64,000 bases of DNA, from assembly GCF_002797975.1 (NCBI RefSeq), contig NZ_PGET01000001.1:1798001-1862000 (forward strand), given 5' to 3'. Every line of letters starts with the position of its first letter. Within the stretch, counting starts at the first letter, position 1. The notes beneath the pieces are model-generated. The model did not search any database. It had not been told where the DNA came from and worked only from the letters and a program-made list of their open reading frames with translations. Made by a program: the position numbers and the translations under genes. Origin of the DNA: [Clostridium] celerecrescens 18A (GTDB lineage: Bacteria > Bacillota > Clostridia > Lachnospirales > Lachnospiraceae). Below, piece after piece: positions 1-8,542 of the stretch.

Positions 1-706
1 GATGAGGCAGATCAATCTTATATTCTTTCTTAATGGCAGAAGGACAGTTGGTCATCAGGATGATCCGGTCTGCCAGAAACAACGCTTCCTCAATGTTATT
101 GGTAACGAAGATAACCGTTCTCTTTTCTTTCTGCCAGATTCTCTGAAGCTCTTCCTCCATCATATATCTGGTCTGGGCATCTAAATGGCCGAAAGGTTCA
201 TCCATCAGCATAATATCGGGATTATTGCTGTAAGCTCTGGCAATTCCGACTCTTTGTCTCATACCGCCTGACAACTGGGAGGGATAACTTTTTTCAAACC
301 CTTTTAGACCTACCAGATCTATATAATGATCTGCAATCTTTTTTATCTCCTCTTTCTTAAATCCACGGACCTTCGGCCCAAATTCCACATTTCCCATGAC
401 TGTAAGCCATGGAAATAATGCTGTTTTCTGATAAACAACTCCTCGTTTTGGAGCAGGGGCAGTCACTTTTTTTCCATGATCCAACACATCTCCGGAAGTG
501 GCCGGCTCTAAACCTGCCAAAATGTTAAGCAAAGTGGTTTTTCCGCACTGTCCCGGTCCAAATAACACCAGAAATTCATTTTCCTTAACAGAAAAATCAA
601 TGTCCTTTAATACCAGATTCTTGCCGGTACCGTCAAAGCTGTCAAACTCCTTGGATACGTGACTGCACTGTAGCACTCCTGTTAAAGTCCCTGCTGCTGA
701 TTCCAT
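1..706 (-). CDS. ABC transporter ATP-binding protein, SsuB/TauB-like (3' end beyond window)
   Basis: This is the energising ATPase of a nitrate/sulfonate/taurine-type importer. Reading the minus strand from 706 gives about 235 codons before the frame leaves the window. Visible motifs are a Walker A (GPGQCGKTT), the ABC signature (LSGGMRQR) and a Walker B followed by a D-loop (LMDEPFGHLDAQTR). The start at 706 is preferred over an in-frame ATG at 712 because GGGAGG lies 8 bases upstream of 706 but only 2 bases from the other. The start lies inside the 3' end of the permease gene at 682-1470, so translation is probably coupled. It is the last visible gene of a substrate-binding protein, permease, permease, ATPase operon. 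The substrate cannot be told from sequence; the neighbouring sulfatases make a sulfur compound plausible but unproven. Confidence 0.9.
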   Translation of the reverse strand, partial: MESAAGTLTGVLQCSHVSKEFDSFDGTGKNLVLKDIDFSVKENEFLVLFGPGQCGKTTLLNILAGLEPATSGDVLDHGKKVTAPAPKRGVVYQKTALFPWLTVMGNVEFGPKVRGFKKEEIKKIADHYIDLVGLKGFEKSYPSQLSGGMRQRVGIARAYSNNPDIMLMDEPFGHLDAQTRYMMEEELQRIWQKEKRTVIFVTNNIEEALFLADRIILMTNCPSAIKKEYKIDLPH

Positions 707-1470
707 ATGCATAACCTCCCTTCCAGCTTTGCCATGGCAGTAGCCAGAATATATCCAACAAGGCCGATTGCCAGCATTCCAACCATAATCTGAACGGTAT
801 TTCCATTGGTCATTCCCATAACGATTAACCAGCCGACACCTTCATCGGACCGTACCATTTCAGCTCCTACTACCGCGGACCAGCCTGCTGTAATCGCAAT
901 CTGAAGACCTGCGAAAATATACGGAACCGAGGAAGGAAGAACAACACGAAAGAACACCTGACGCTCTGATGCGCCTAACATTCTGGCAGCTCCCAGTAAA
1001 ACAGGATCTACATTTTTCGTTCCATCGTATGTATTCACTGTAATAAAACAAAAACACCCCAGAAAAATAATAAAGAATTTACTCTGATCTCCAAGCCCAA
1101 ACCACAGAATTGACATAGGGATCCAGGCAAGAGGCGGTATCGGACGAATAAATTCAAAGATGGGCTTTACAATTGCTTCTACTGTTCTGGAATACCCCAT
1201 TGAAACTCCCAAAGTAATCCCGGTAAGAGTTGCGAAAAAGAAAGCAACACCCACTCTGTACAGACTGACACCAATGTGTACCATCATCGTATGCCTGCCA
1301 ATGGGGACAGTAAAGCTTTCGAAGAATTTAATAATGATCTCTGAGGCAGGAGGGAGAAACATTCTGGCATTTGTAAACCTGGCTACCAGTTCCCATAAAA
1401 GCAGCAGAGATCCAAAGGCAATCACAGTCATAAAAACTGCAACATTTTTTCTGAACAATCTGGCTGCCAT
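682..1470 (-). CDS. ABC transporter permease, SsuC/TauC-like
   Basis: A 262-residue inner-membrane permease of the BPD_transp_1 type with about six hydrophobic segments. The cytoplasmic coupling (EAA-like) loop is visible around GASERQVFFRVVLP, where it would contact the ATPase. The sequence resembles the sulfonate/nitrate/taurine permease family. It starts 2 bases after the stop of the preceding permease gene (1473-2264) and overlaps the downstream ATPase start. Having two different permease genes suggests a heterodimeric channel, whereas many SsuC/TauC systems use one permease as a homodimer. Confidence 0.9.
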   Translation of the reverse strand: MAARLFRKNVAVFMTVIAFGSLLLLWELVARFTNARMFLPPASEIIIKFFESFTVPIGRHTMMVHIGVSLYRVGVAFFFATLTGITLGVSMGYSRTVEAIVKPIFEFIRPIPPLAWIPMSILWFGLGDQSKFFIIFLGCFCFITVNTYDGTKNVDPVLLGAARMLGASERQVFFRVVLPSSVPYIFAGLQIAITAGWSAVVGAEMVRSDEGVGWLIVMGMTNGNTVQIMVGMLAIGLVGYILATAMAKLEGRLCIWNQQQGL

Positions 1471-1472
1471 GG

Positions 1473-2264
1473 CTATTTCCCTCCCTTTACAAACTTAGTC
1501 TGCAATTTTTCCAGTATATAGGACAACAAAAAACCAATCACTCCTATTGTGATCATTCCTACTAAAATCACATCTGGCCGTCCCAGCATTCTTGCTACCT
1601 GAATCATATAGCCCAGACCTCTTGTTGCCGCTAGAAGCTCTGCTGCCACCAGTGCAACCCAGGAGGACCCCAGTGCAAGCCTTAACCCTGTAAAAATCAT
1701 TGGAAGCGCAGTTGGAATAGCCACTTTAAATAACATCTGCTTATTAGTAGCACCAAAGGTACTCGCAACCCACAAATGAACCCGGCTGGTTCTCTTGATC
1801 CCTGCATAAGCATTGATGGTAGCACTGATAAAAGCTGCAAAAAATATAATTCCAACCTTTGACCAGTAACCAATTCCCAGCCACAGAATCATCAGAGGAA
1901 TCCAGGCAAGGGCGGGAATGGGACGTATTACATCAAACAATGGCTTGGCAAACATCTCAAATCTCCTGCTCCATGCCATGGCAATCCCCAGAGGCACCCC
2001 AATGACTACTCCAACGGTATAACCTCCCAGTGCTATTTTCATACTGGCTCCTATATGCTGGAGAAGGGTCGCTCCATCTGGATTGACCCCTCCTGTTAGT
2101 TTATATAGAAATGTATTCAGTACTTTTGCCGGACTGGGAAGCATCATGGGAGAGATCAGGTGCAAAATATCGGTTACCAGCTCCCAGATAAAGAGCACAG
2201 TAAGAACAGAACATACTGACATCAGCCAGTATTTATATTTTGCTTTCTCCTTCTTCATTTCCAT
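1473..2264 (-). CDS. ABC transporter permease, SsuC/TauC-like
   Basis: The second permease of the same importer, 263 residues, with an N-terminal membrane helix near residues 12-35 and a coupling loop around FGATNKQMLFKVAIP. It is clearly paralogous to the next gene: both share the RPIP.LAWIP motif in the middle of the protein. The gene lies 5 bases after the substrate-binding protein gene and 2 bases before the other permease, so the operon is tightly packed. Confidence 0.9.
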   Translation of the reverse strand: MEMKKEKAKYKYWLMSVCSVLTVLFIWELVTDILHLISPMMLPSPAKVLNTFLYKLTGGVNPDGATLLQHIGASMKIALGGYTVGVVIGVPLGIAMAWSRRFEMFAKPLFDVIRPIPALAWIPLMILWLGIGYWSKVGIIFFAAFISATINAYAGIKRTSRVHLWVASTFGATNKQMLFKVAIPTALPMIFTGLRLALGSSWVALVAAELLAATRGLGYMIQVARMLGRPDVILVGMITIGVIGFLLSYILEKLQTKFVKGGK

Positions 2265-2269
2265 TCCTC

Positions 2270-3352
2270 CTAATTGTTTTTAACGAATTCCGGATCAATA
2301 TTTTTGTCAAACTTATCTATGAGCTCAGGCTCCAGCTGACCAAGGCTTATATAGAATTCGCCAAGCTCCCTGGCAAAGCTGCCCAGATCACGATTGCTCC
2401 AGTCTTCCGCTGTGATGAACTGAACTCTGCCTAAATCACTGACACAGCTTTCTCTTGTGGTCTCTGCACCTGCTTCTTTTAAAAATTCCACCATCAGATC
2501 TGCGGCCATATCAGTATCTTCATTCAGTGCCTTACAGGCCTCCATAATACAGTTCATGTATTTCTGAACCAGTTCCGGTTTTCCTTCCACTGCTTTTCTG
2601 TTAGCAACTACCATATCTACATATCTGGTTCCAAGATCAGCCAGATTGCCTACCTGAACCATACCGTCATCCACTGCTTCAAAAAATGTGGGAACGTTAA
2701 GAGCTACGGCATCACACTGATTTGCCTGTAAGGCCTGATAAGCCTGGGCGGTATCCATATTAACAATATTTACATCTGTAATTCCAAGCCCCAGCTTCTC
2801 CAGCCATTTTAATGTGGTAAAATGCTGTGCTGTTCCTATTGGCAGGAGAATTGTGGCTCCCTTTACAGTCTCAGGACTGCCAAGTACATTGGGGTAAGAA
2901 GGGTTGTAGCCCTTAGCACCTGCAATAGCAGAATCAGGCTTTACAAATACTCCCAGACCATCTGTAGACTCCAGAACTTCTCCTATAATCATCATGTCAT
3001 AATTGGCAACACCTGTCACTGCTGCTGCACCCATTGCTCCAACATCCCATAAATCTGCTGCCAATGCTTCATTCATAGGTGCACCTGTTGCAAACATGAC
3101 TGTTTCCATTTTAAAACCAGCTTTTTCATCCAGCTTATTCTTCTTAATATACTCTGTGGGCAGGCTGGTGATAAATGGCATCATAGCAACTCTTAATACA
3201 GGCAAATCTCCTGCTGCCTCTGTACTTGAATTTCCACCGTTTCCTTCTGATGGAACAGAAGCATTTCCGCCTCCCTTTCCACAAGCTGCCAGTACCATGG
3301 ACAAAGCCAGAACCGCTGCTGCAACCTTCATTACTTTTTTGCTTTTTCTCAT
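2270..3352 (-). CDS. ABC transporter substrate-binding lipoprotein, SsuA/TauA-like
   Basis: A 360-residue periplasmic-type binding protein anchored as a lipoprotein. A short positive N-terminus (MRKSKKVMK) is followed by a hydrophobic stretch and a lipobox ending in LAAC, then a Gly/Asn/Ser-rich linker. The mature part has the NMT1/SsuA-like type II fold signature (LRVAMMPF near the start, then ALAADLWDVGAMG). The start at 3352 is chosen because a GAGGAGG site sits a few bases upstream; a start 11 codons further upstream would place that site inside the coding region. It is the first gene of the importer operon. Its leader and upstream region carry an unusual inverted repeat and a pair of direct repeats (separate entries). 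Confidence 0.88.
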   Translation of the reverse strand: MRKSKKVMKVAAAVLALSMVLAACGKGGGNASVPSEGNGGNSSTEAAGDLPVLRVAMMPFITSLPTEYIKKNKLDEKAGFKMETVMFATGAPMNEALAADLWDVGAMGAAAVTGVANYDMMIIGEVLESTDGLGVFVKPDSAIAGAKGYNPSYPNVLGSPETVKGATILLPIGTAQHFTTLKWLEKLGLGITDVNIVNMDTAQAYQALQANQCDAVALNVPTFFEAVDDGMVQVGNLADLGTRYVDMVVANRKAVEGKPELVQKYMNCIMEACKALNEDTDMAADLMVEFLKEAGAETTRESCVSDLGRVQFITAEDWSNRDLGSFARELGEFYISLGQLEPELIDKFDKNIDPEFVKNN

Positions 3353-3408
3353 ATTACATCCTCCTCGTATAATAGTTTCTAGCATTTTCCCCTATCCTGT
3401 TTACAAAT

Positions 3409-3464
3409 GGAAATACGAATTCTTCCGACTTGCCGCAACCAACTCTTTATTTTTTCGTATTTCC
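3409..3464 (-). promoter_or_regulatory. 11-bp inverted repeat in the leader of the Ssu-like operon
   Basis: GGAAATACGAA at 3409-3419 is repeated as its exact reverse complement at 3454-3464, with a 34-base loop. In RNA this would form an 11-bp stem ending about 57 bases upstream of the start at 3352. The loop contains TGCGGCAAGTCG (minus strand, 3426-3437), a 12-mer found again just downstream of the sulfatase-operon promoter (10030-10041, plus orientation). It may be a regulator-binding region or an RNA control element; no known riboswitch class was recognised. Confidence 0.5.
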
Positions 3465-3477
3465 TTCTTGTATTATG

Positions 3478-3483
3478 ATTATA
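3478..3483 (-). promoter_or_regulatory. Candidate -10 box for the Ssu-like operon
   Basis: The minus strand reads TATAAT here, about 125 bases upstream of the lipoprotein start. No good -35 hexamer lies 16-18 bases away, which would fit a promoter that needs an activator such as the AraC-type response regulator encoded at 5234-6748. The call rests on a single hexamer in AT-rich DNA. Confidence 0.4.
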
Positions 3484-3574
3484 TAATAGCCATAGTACCT
3501 CTGTTTTTTTATTATTTTATTTTTCTTTTGCTTTTCGGATGGATTTTGCTAAAATGAAATTGTTGACTTTTCCA

Positions 3575-3603
3575 ATTTTGACATTTGTTTTGATATTTTG
3601 ACA
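3575..3603. promoter_or_regulatory. Pair of direct repeats, candidate response-regulator site
   Basis: The 9-mer ATTTTGACA occurs twice, at 3575-3583 and 3595-3603, exactly 20 bp apart, about 100 bp upstream of the candidate -10 box. Direct repeats about two helical turns apart are the usual arrangement for AraC-family dimers. The rest of the 3353-3731 gap holds AT-rich DNA and the terminator of the upstream operon. Confidence 0.4.
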
Positions 3604-3674
3604 GAATACTGTTGCTGCAGGATTCTCCTCCTGCGGCTGCACCTTTCCAGCCATTTTGCAGAATTTCTATTACA

Positions 3675-3711
3675 TAAAAAAGATGACCGCTCAGTTAACG
3701 GCTGGCGGTCA
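3675..3711 (-). terminator. Intrinsic terminator of the sulfatase/two-component operon
   Basis: On the minus strand a stem of seven bases (TGACCGC with GCGGTCA) extended by CAG/CTG after a one-base bulge is followed by TTTTTT. It lies 21 bases beyond the stop of the sulfatase gene at 3732-5225 and separates that operon from the Ssu-like importer. Confidence 0.8.
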
Positions 3712-3731
3712 TACAATATCATCCCCTCTTT

Positions 3732-5225
3732 TTAGAATCCGTATCGTTCCAGCATCTCCAAAGGACACTGGTTTTCCTTCATACGTTTTCTCATGAAATG
3801 GATCATTCTTTTTTCTGCTGCTTCATCCTCAATGGGCGATTCCTGATTCGGATCTTTTTCTAAATCAAACAACATCGTAGGATATGTATTTTGCCCGGCT
3901 TCTCTGCCATAGGGAATCTGCATAACAGGCAGATCCTTTGTAAATGAAAATCCATCTGACAAAGTCATCTGCTTTAACTCTTCCTCTTTTATAAAAGCCC
4001 TGCGTCCTCCATGGCGAGTTGGCATCAGAGTATACTGATAGATCTTCGTCTCATAATTTACAGGACTTCTCATATAAACATAGCGTCCGTCTGTACAGTT
4101 GATCTGGCCTCCATAGATTCCGAAAAGAGCAGCTTCCCGTATGGCTTTATCTTCCTGAAGTACAGACTGAAGGGGAATTCCCTCCATATCTTTTGGAAGC
4201 TCCAGCCCAAATTGTTTCAATATGGTTGCAGGCAGATCAATGGTCTGCACCAGACTTTTTACCCGTTTTCCCTTATTTCCAGTGACCGGGTCCCATATGA
4301 ACAAAGGAATCCTGGCCACTTCATTATAAAACGGGCAGTGGCATTTGGCCCATTGCCCATGTTCTGACAGAAGAAACCCATGATCAGTATTAACAATAAG
4401 CATAGTATCCTTCCACATATGATACTCATCCATCAGATCCAGGATCTCACCCAGCTTTTCATCACACATAGACAACAGGGCTCCATATTCTGACCTCAAA
4501 TGAAGAATTTCCTCTGGTGTATCACGCTCATTAAGATTTCTGTAATCCGGCCAGTCATAAACGGCCCCATTATAAGTATGGGGAAACAGTTTTTTAAACT
4601 TATCATGAGTAAAAAACGGTTCATGGGGATCAAAGGTTTCTATCTGCAAAAACCATTGGTCTGAATTGTGGTTGGTCCTGATAAATTCTTTACCGGCTTC
4701 AAAGGTTTTACTCTGGGGCTGCTTCTCTTCTGTATCTAAATAGGACCTGTTAATAAAATCCTGGGGGACCCAGTTGTGCTCCCAGCTGTCAGCAATTCCA
4801 TCACACCGGTTTTTATATTCCTTTGGAGCCCTGTTCTCTCCTGCAACCCCTTTCCATGCATCCCCCTCCTGTCCACGGAATCCTTCCCACGTTCTGTATC
4901 TGGTATGATAGGTTGCTCCGCCATCTTCAAAATAATGGTAATGATCGGTAGCAATATGGGTATGAATGCCATTGCGATTTAACAGCTCAGGCATGGAATC
5001 ATCAAAGGGCTCCAATGGCCCCCAGCTTCGATGGAGAAAATTATATCTCCCAGTGTGCAGTTCCCGCCGCGCAGGCATACAGGGAAGGCTGCCGGCATAG
5101 CAATTGTCAAAAGTTACCGAATGTTCTTCCAGTTTGTTAAAATTAGGAGTCTTTGCAAATCTTCCTCCATAGGACTCCAGCATATTTCTATTTAATGAAT
5201 CAAACATGACCATCAAAACTCTCAT
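3732..5225 (-). CDS. Sulfatase, Cys-type (formylglycine-dependent)
   Basis: A 497-residue alkaline-phosphatase-superfamily sulfatase. The maturation motif CMPAR at residues 49-53, followed by HTG, matches the C-x-P-x-R-x(4)-T-G signature; Cys49 would be oxidised to formylglycine by the anaerobic maturing enzyme encoded at 19910-21025. Metal-binding elements are visible at MFDS (residues 7-10) and at NTDHGFLLSEHG in the second half. No signal peptide is present, so it should act in the cytoplasm on imported sulfated sugars. It is the last gene of its operon, 8 bases after the response-regulator gene, with a terminator right behind it. The sulfate ester it cleaves cannot be read from sequence. 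Confidence 0.88.
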   Translation of the reverse strand: MRVLMVMFDSLNRNMLESYGGRFAKTPNFNKLEEHSVTFDNCYAGSLPCMPARRELHTGRYNFLHRSWGPLEPFDDSMPELLNRNGIHTHIATDHYHYFEDGGATYHTRYRTWEGFRGQEGDAWKGVAGENRAPKEYKNRCDGIADSWEHNWVPQDFINRSYLDTEEKQPQSKTFEAGKEFIRTNHNSDQWFLQIETFDPHEPFFTHDKFKKLFPHTYNGAVYDWPDYRNLNERDTPEEILHLRSEYGALLSMCDEKLGEILDLMDEYHMWKDTMLIVNTDHGFLLSEHGQWAKCHCPFYNEVARIPLFIWDPVTGNKGKRVKSLVQTIDLPATILKQFGLELPKDMEGIPLQSVLQEDKAIREAALFGIYGGQINCTDGRYVYMRSPVNYETKIYQYTLMPTRHGGRRAFIKEEELKQMTLSDGFSFTKDLPVMQIPYGREAGQNTYPTMLFDLEKDPNQESPIEDEAAEKRMIHFMRKRMKENQCPLEMLERYGF

Positions 5226-5233
5226 GATTTCTT

Positions 5234-6748
5234 TTACTCCCCTCTTCTGTATTCATAGGGATTGACCCCATAACGTTTTTTAAAGGTTGTGGAAAAATAA
5301 CTCACATTAGGATATCCCACCGCTTCCCCGATTTTCTGAACACGTTCTGTTGTGTGGGACAGCAAATAAGCAGCTTTCTTAAGCCTTATCTCAGAGACAA
5401 AGGCACTATAGGTACAGCCCACCTCTTCCTTAAAGATTCTGGATAAATATTCCGGGTTTAAGTGGACCTCCTGGGAAACCATTTCCAGGCTGATAGCTTC
5501 GCTGTAATGCTTTCTCACATAATCAACGGCTGCGGATACTCCTTTGGACAATCGTCTTTCATCCACATCCTGATATGCCAACACATTTCTGATAAACTCC
5601 AAAACTTTGCACCTGGCTTCTGCATAGTCTGTGGTTCTATAGACCCGGCTTTTTTCTTCTAAAAGCATATGGTGCATCAGCTGTGCGTCCTCTTCTGCAA
5701 ACCGCATATATGCCATTTCCATTGCATCACAGCAAAAGGAGGTAAAACCACTGATAGGAACCCCTGTATCATTCCTGGCTTCTTCCATGGTTTCTTCCGT
5801 TCTTCCATAAAATTTGTCACCTTGCACATCATATAATTCCCGTCTTTTCTTCCGGAAAACAGACTCCCACTTTGATTCCTTTTTTCTGATTTCACTTCCA
5901 CTGCTCTTAGCTTGCCAAACCTTTATTTTCCCTTCATAATATCCCATTCCAAGACCATAAACCGCCTGAACAATAGCATCGGGCACATTGCATAAACGGT
6001 CCGTTATGGTGCTGACTCCTGCCATACAGCCGTTATTTAATACAATTGCAGATGCATACTCATACAAGATCTGATTCTTCTTAAGCTCGGTTAAATCCCT
6101 TGCCAGATTACCAATAATCACATAGGTATATCTGTCATACTCAAAGCTGGCTACATGACGGACACAGGCGTTCTGTGGCAGGACAAAATCTTTCATTAAA
6201 TCCTGTTTCCAGACAGCAATGGAAAACAGTCCTCCATCCCTCCATCTGATATTACAATCTCTCAGCTGCCTGATATCATCCTCTTCCAATGGTCCGTCTT
6301 TTCTTAAAATATCACTGATTATGGAGTGCTGCTGTCCTGTACTCTCCGTTTCTCCACGAACTTCTTTCGTACCCGCTCTTTTTATTTGCAGTTCCAGCTT
6401 AGAAAGCATCTCCTGAAAGGACTGTTGATTCATCTCTGTTTTCAGCAGATAATCGTCACCACCCTGGCGAATGGCTTCCCGCACCAAATCAAAATCTGCA
6501 AAAGCAGTCAGTAATATGACGATCGTTCTGGGATTTAACTTTTTAATCTCCTTTAAAAGCTCTAAACCTCCCATGAGAGGCATTTTTATATCTGTGAATA
6601 CGACATCAGCCTCATTTTCTTTATAAATTGACAGAGCCTGCTCTCCGTTATGCGCACAGCCTGCCAGTTCACAGCCCGGATAGCTCTGAATACAAAACTG
6701 CAGCCACTCACAAATCATTCTTTCATCATCTACAATCAGTATTTTCAT
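5234..6748 (-). CDS. Response regulator, AraC/YesN type
   Basis: A 504-residue regulator. The N-terminal receiver domain (about 1-120) has the phosphoacceptor Asp53 in FTDIKMP, the acidic pair DD at 7-8 and a conserved Lys near residue 104. The C-terminal ~100 residues form two AraC-type helix-turn-helix motifs (SLEMVSQEVHLNPEYLSRIF, then VQKIGEAVGYPNVSYFSTTF). The start overlaps the end of the kinase gene by 4 bases (ATGA), the hallmark of a co-translated pair. It probably activates the sulfatase operon and perhaps the adjacent Ssu-like importer. Confidence 0.9.
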   Translation of the reverse strand: MKILIVDDERMICEWLQFCIQSYPGCELAGCAHNGEQALSIYKENEADVVFTDIKMPLMGGLELLKEIKKLNPRTIVILLTAFADFDLVREAIRQGGDDYLLKTEMNQQSFQEMLSKLELQIKRAGTKEVRGETESTGQQHSIISDILRKDGPLEEDDIRQLRDCNIRWRDGGLFSIAVWKQDLMKDFVLPQNACVRHVASFEYDRYTYVIIGNLARDLTELKKNQILYEYASAIVLNNGCMAGVSTITDRLCNVPDAIVQAVYGLGMGYYEGKIKVWQAKSSGSEIRKKESKWESVFRKKRRELYDVQGDKFYGRTEETMEEARNDTGVPISGFTSFCCDAMEMAYMRFAEEDAQLMHHMLLEEKSRVYRTTDYAEARCKVLEFIRNVLAYQDVDERRLSKGVSAAVDYVRKHYSEAISLEMVSQEVHLNPEYLSRIFKEEVGCTYSAFVSEIRLKKAAYLLSHTTERVQKIGEAVGYPNVSYFSTTFKKRYGVNPYEYRRGE

Positions 6749-8541
6749 GCGAAATCCTCTTCATTGATATGCTCTCTCATTATAACAGGAAGCTTTAAAG
6801 TAACTGTTGTCCCGATTCCTGATTCGCTTTCCACAAGAAGCCCATAAGAATCTCCAAAATTGATTCTGATTCGATTTAACACATTTAAAATGCCAATGGA
6901 ACCTCCGGTATGGTACTCTCTGTCCTCCAGCTGATTTCTCAATTGTATAAGTTCCTCATCGCTCTGACCAACTCCATCGTCGGAAATAGTAATCAAAAGA
7001 CAGTCTCCGTATATGGCAGATTCGACCACAATAAGCCCCGGCTCCTCCTTTGCATTAAGTCCATGAAATATAGCATTTTCCACGATTGGCTGTATAATAA
7101 GAGAAGGCACAAGGCACCCCTTTGTCTTTTCTTCTATTTCACATTCAAAATGCACTTTATCGCCATAGCGGATCTGCTGAAGTACCAGGTATTTTTTCGT
7201 ATTTTCAAACTCTTCCTCCAACAAAATGAAATCCGTATCTACTGACAAGGTCCTCTTTAGCAGGTCTATAAAAGCTGACATCATTAAAACCGCCTGCTTG
7301 TTATTTCCCAGTTCAATCATGCACTGAATAGAAAACAGGGTATTATAAAGAAAATGGGGATTGATCTGGGCCCTGAGAAAATCAAGCTCAGATTTCCGCT
7401 TTTTTATTTCTTTTTGCTTTACACTTTCCATCAGTTTTTTAATCTCTTTTGCCATCTCATTAAAGCTGTCTTTCAATTGATTGACTTCTTCATAGCCTTT
7501 AATGTCACTGATCACATCAAAATCACCCTGCCGTACCTGATCCATCAGACTGCACAGCTTCTGGATCGGCTTTGATATTCTGCCAGATAAGTAATAAGCA
7601 GCTCCCGCTCCTGCAAAAATGCAGAAGCTTAAAAGCAGGAGCAGAATGGCAATGGCCTGATGGAGAGGCCTAAAAATCACAGAACAAGGCATCTCCTCTA
7701 CAATTGTCCATCCTGTTTCAGGATCATAATAATTGGACAGCAGATAATCCTGCCCCAGTTTCCTAATCATATTGTACTGATTTATTCCATAAAACTGTCT
7801 GAAGTTTTTAACCCCAATGAAGTTTTTGCCAAGCAAATCCTTATCTCTGCTGGATACTATATTTCCTTTTTTATCAAAAATATAAAAGTTGCTGTTTTCC
7901 TCTACAGAACTATATAAACCCTCCAGATACTTTTCATCTATATTAACCAGGATCGTACCAAGTATATTGCCCTCCTGATCCATGACCTGACGAAATGCAC
8001 CGAATACATAAGGATTATCTAAGCCTGTGCTGTCAAACTTTTCCCGAAAACTGCTGATAAACACCATATCATCCTCAGAATCATAGCTTTGCCTGTACCA
8101 TAACTGGCTTTCTAATCCCTGAAAGTCATAATCCCCTTTCCCCCTTGAGGAGTACTGAAAACCATTATTGCCCAGAATGACCACATCATAATTCAGACCT
8201 ATATCATGAAAAACCTGGTCATAGGTCTTTTTTAACTCATCAAGATAATTGATGGCCTTCTGCCTGCTTTCCAGGAACTGATCCTTTTCTTCAGACAGAT
8301 AGCTTCTCATATGCTCATCATAGCGGTAAAGATTGGATATGGTAATCGTATTGCTTTTTATGGTATTGGATCGTTCTGAGATCTGTTTTAATACATCCAG
8401 TCTGCTCTGTCCGATCTGATCCAGCATAAGGCTTTTGATCCCTAGGAATAAAAACATAACAAAAAGAAGGGAAATCAAGGCAAACGTAAGCCCATATCCC
8501 AGGCGCAGCTGTGCCTTAAGGGTACTAAATCCCTTTTTCAT
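6745..8541 (-). CDS. Sensor histidine kinase, YesM type
   Basis: A 598-residue membrane kinase. Helix 1 is at about residues 12-36, an extracellular dCache-like sensor spans about 40-290, helix 2 about 296-318, a HAMP linker follows, then a His_kinase domain with the phosphoacceptor His396 in AQINPHFLYNTL, and a HATPase domain (N box VENAIFHG; G box DDGVGQ). The frame is open for a further 50 codons into the upstream sulfatase gene, but the start at 8541 is chosen because AAGGA lies 10 bases upstream and the ATG follows the sulfatase stop by one base. The partner is the regulator at 5234-6748. The signal is probably a sulfated sugar, an inference from context. Confidence 0.88.
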   Translation of the reverse strand: MKKGFSTLKAQLRLGYGLTFALISLLFVMFLFLGIKSLMLDQIGQSRLDVLKQISERSNTIKSNTITISNLYRYDEHMRSYLSEEKDQFLESRQKAINYLDELKKTYDQVFHDIGLNYDVVILGNNGFQYSSRGKGDYDFQGLESQLWYRQSYDSEDDMVFISSFREKFDSTGLDNPYVFGAFRQVMDQEGNILGTILVNIDEKYLEGLYSSVEENSNFYIFDKKGNIVSSRDKDLLGKNFIGVKNFRQFYGINQYNMIRKLGQDYLLSNYYDPETGWTIVEEMPCSVIFRPLHQAIAILLLLLSFCIFAGAGAAYYLSGRISKPIQKLCSLMDQVRQGDFDVISDIKGYEEVNQLKDSFNEMAKEIKKLMESVKQKEIKKRKSELDFLRAQINPHFLYNTLFSIQCMIELGNNKQAVLMMSAFIDLLKRTLSVDTDFILLEEEFENTKKYLVLQQIRYGDKVHFECEIEEKTKGCLVPSLIIQPIVENAIFHGLNAKEEPGLIVVESAIYGDCLLITISDDGVGQSDEELIQLRNQLEDREYHTGGSIGILNVLNRIRINFGDSYGLLVESESGIGTTVTLKLPVIMREHINEEDFA

Positions 8542-8542
8542 T

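Noticed and set aside
2..184. Plus-strand open frame at the left edge
   Set aside because: It lies antisense to the ABC ATPase gene, whose Walker and signature motifs are clear on the minus strand.
3003..3557. 184-codon plus-strand frame opposite the lipoprotein start
   Set aside because: Antisense to the binding-protein signal region and leader; the composition mirrors the lipoprotein linker and no start site is present.
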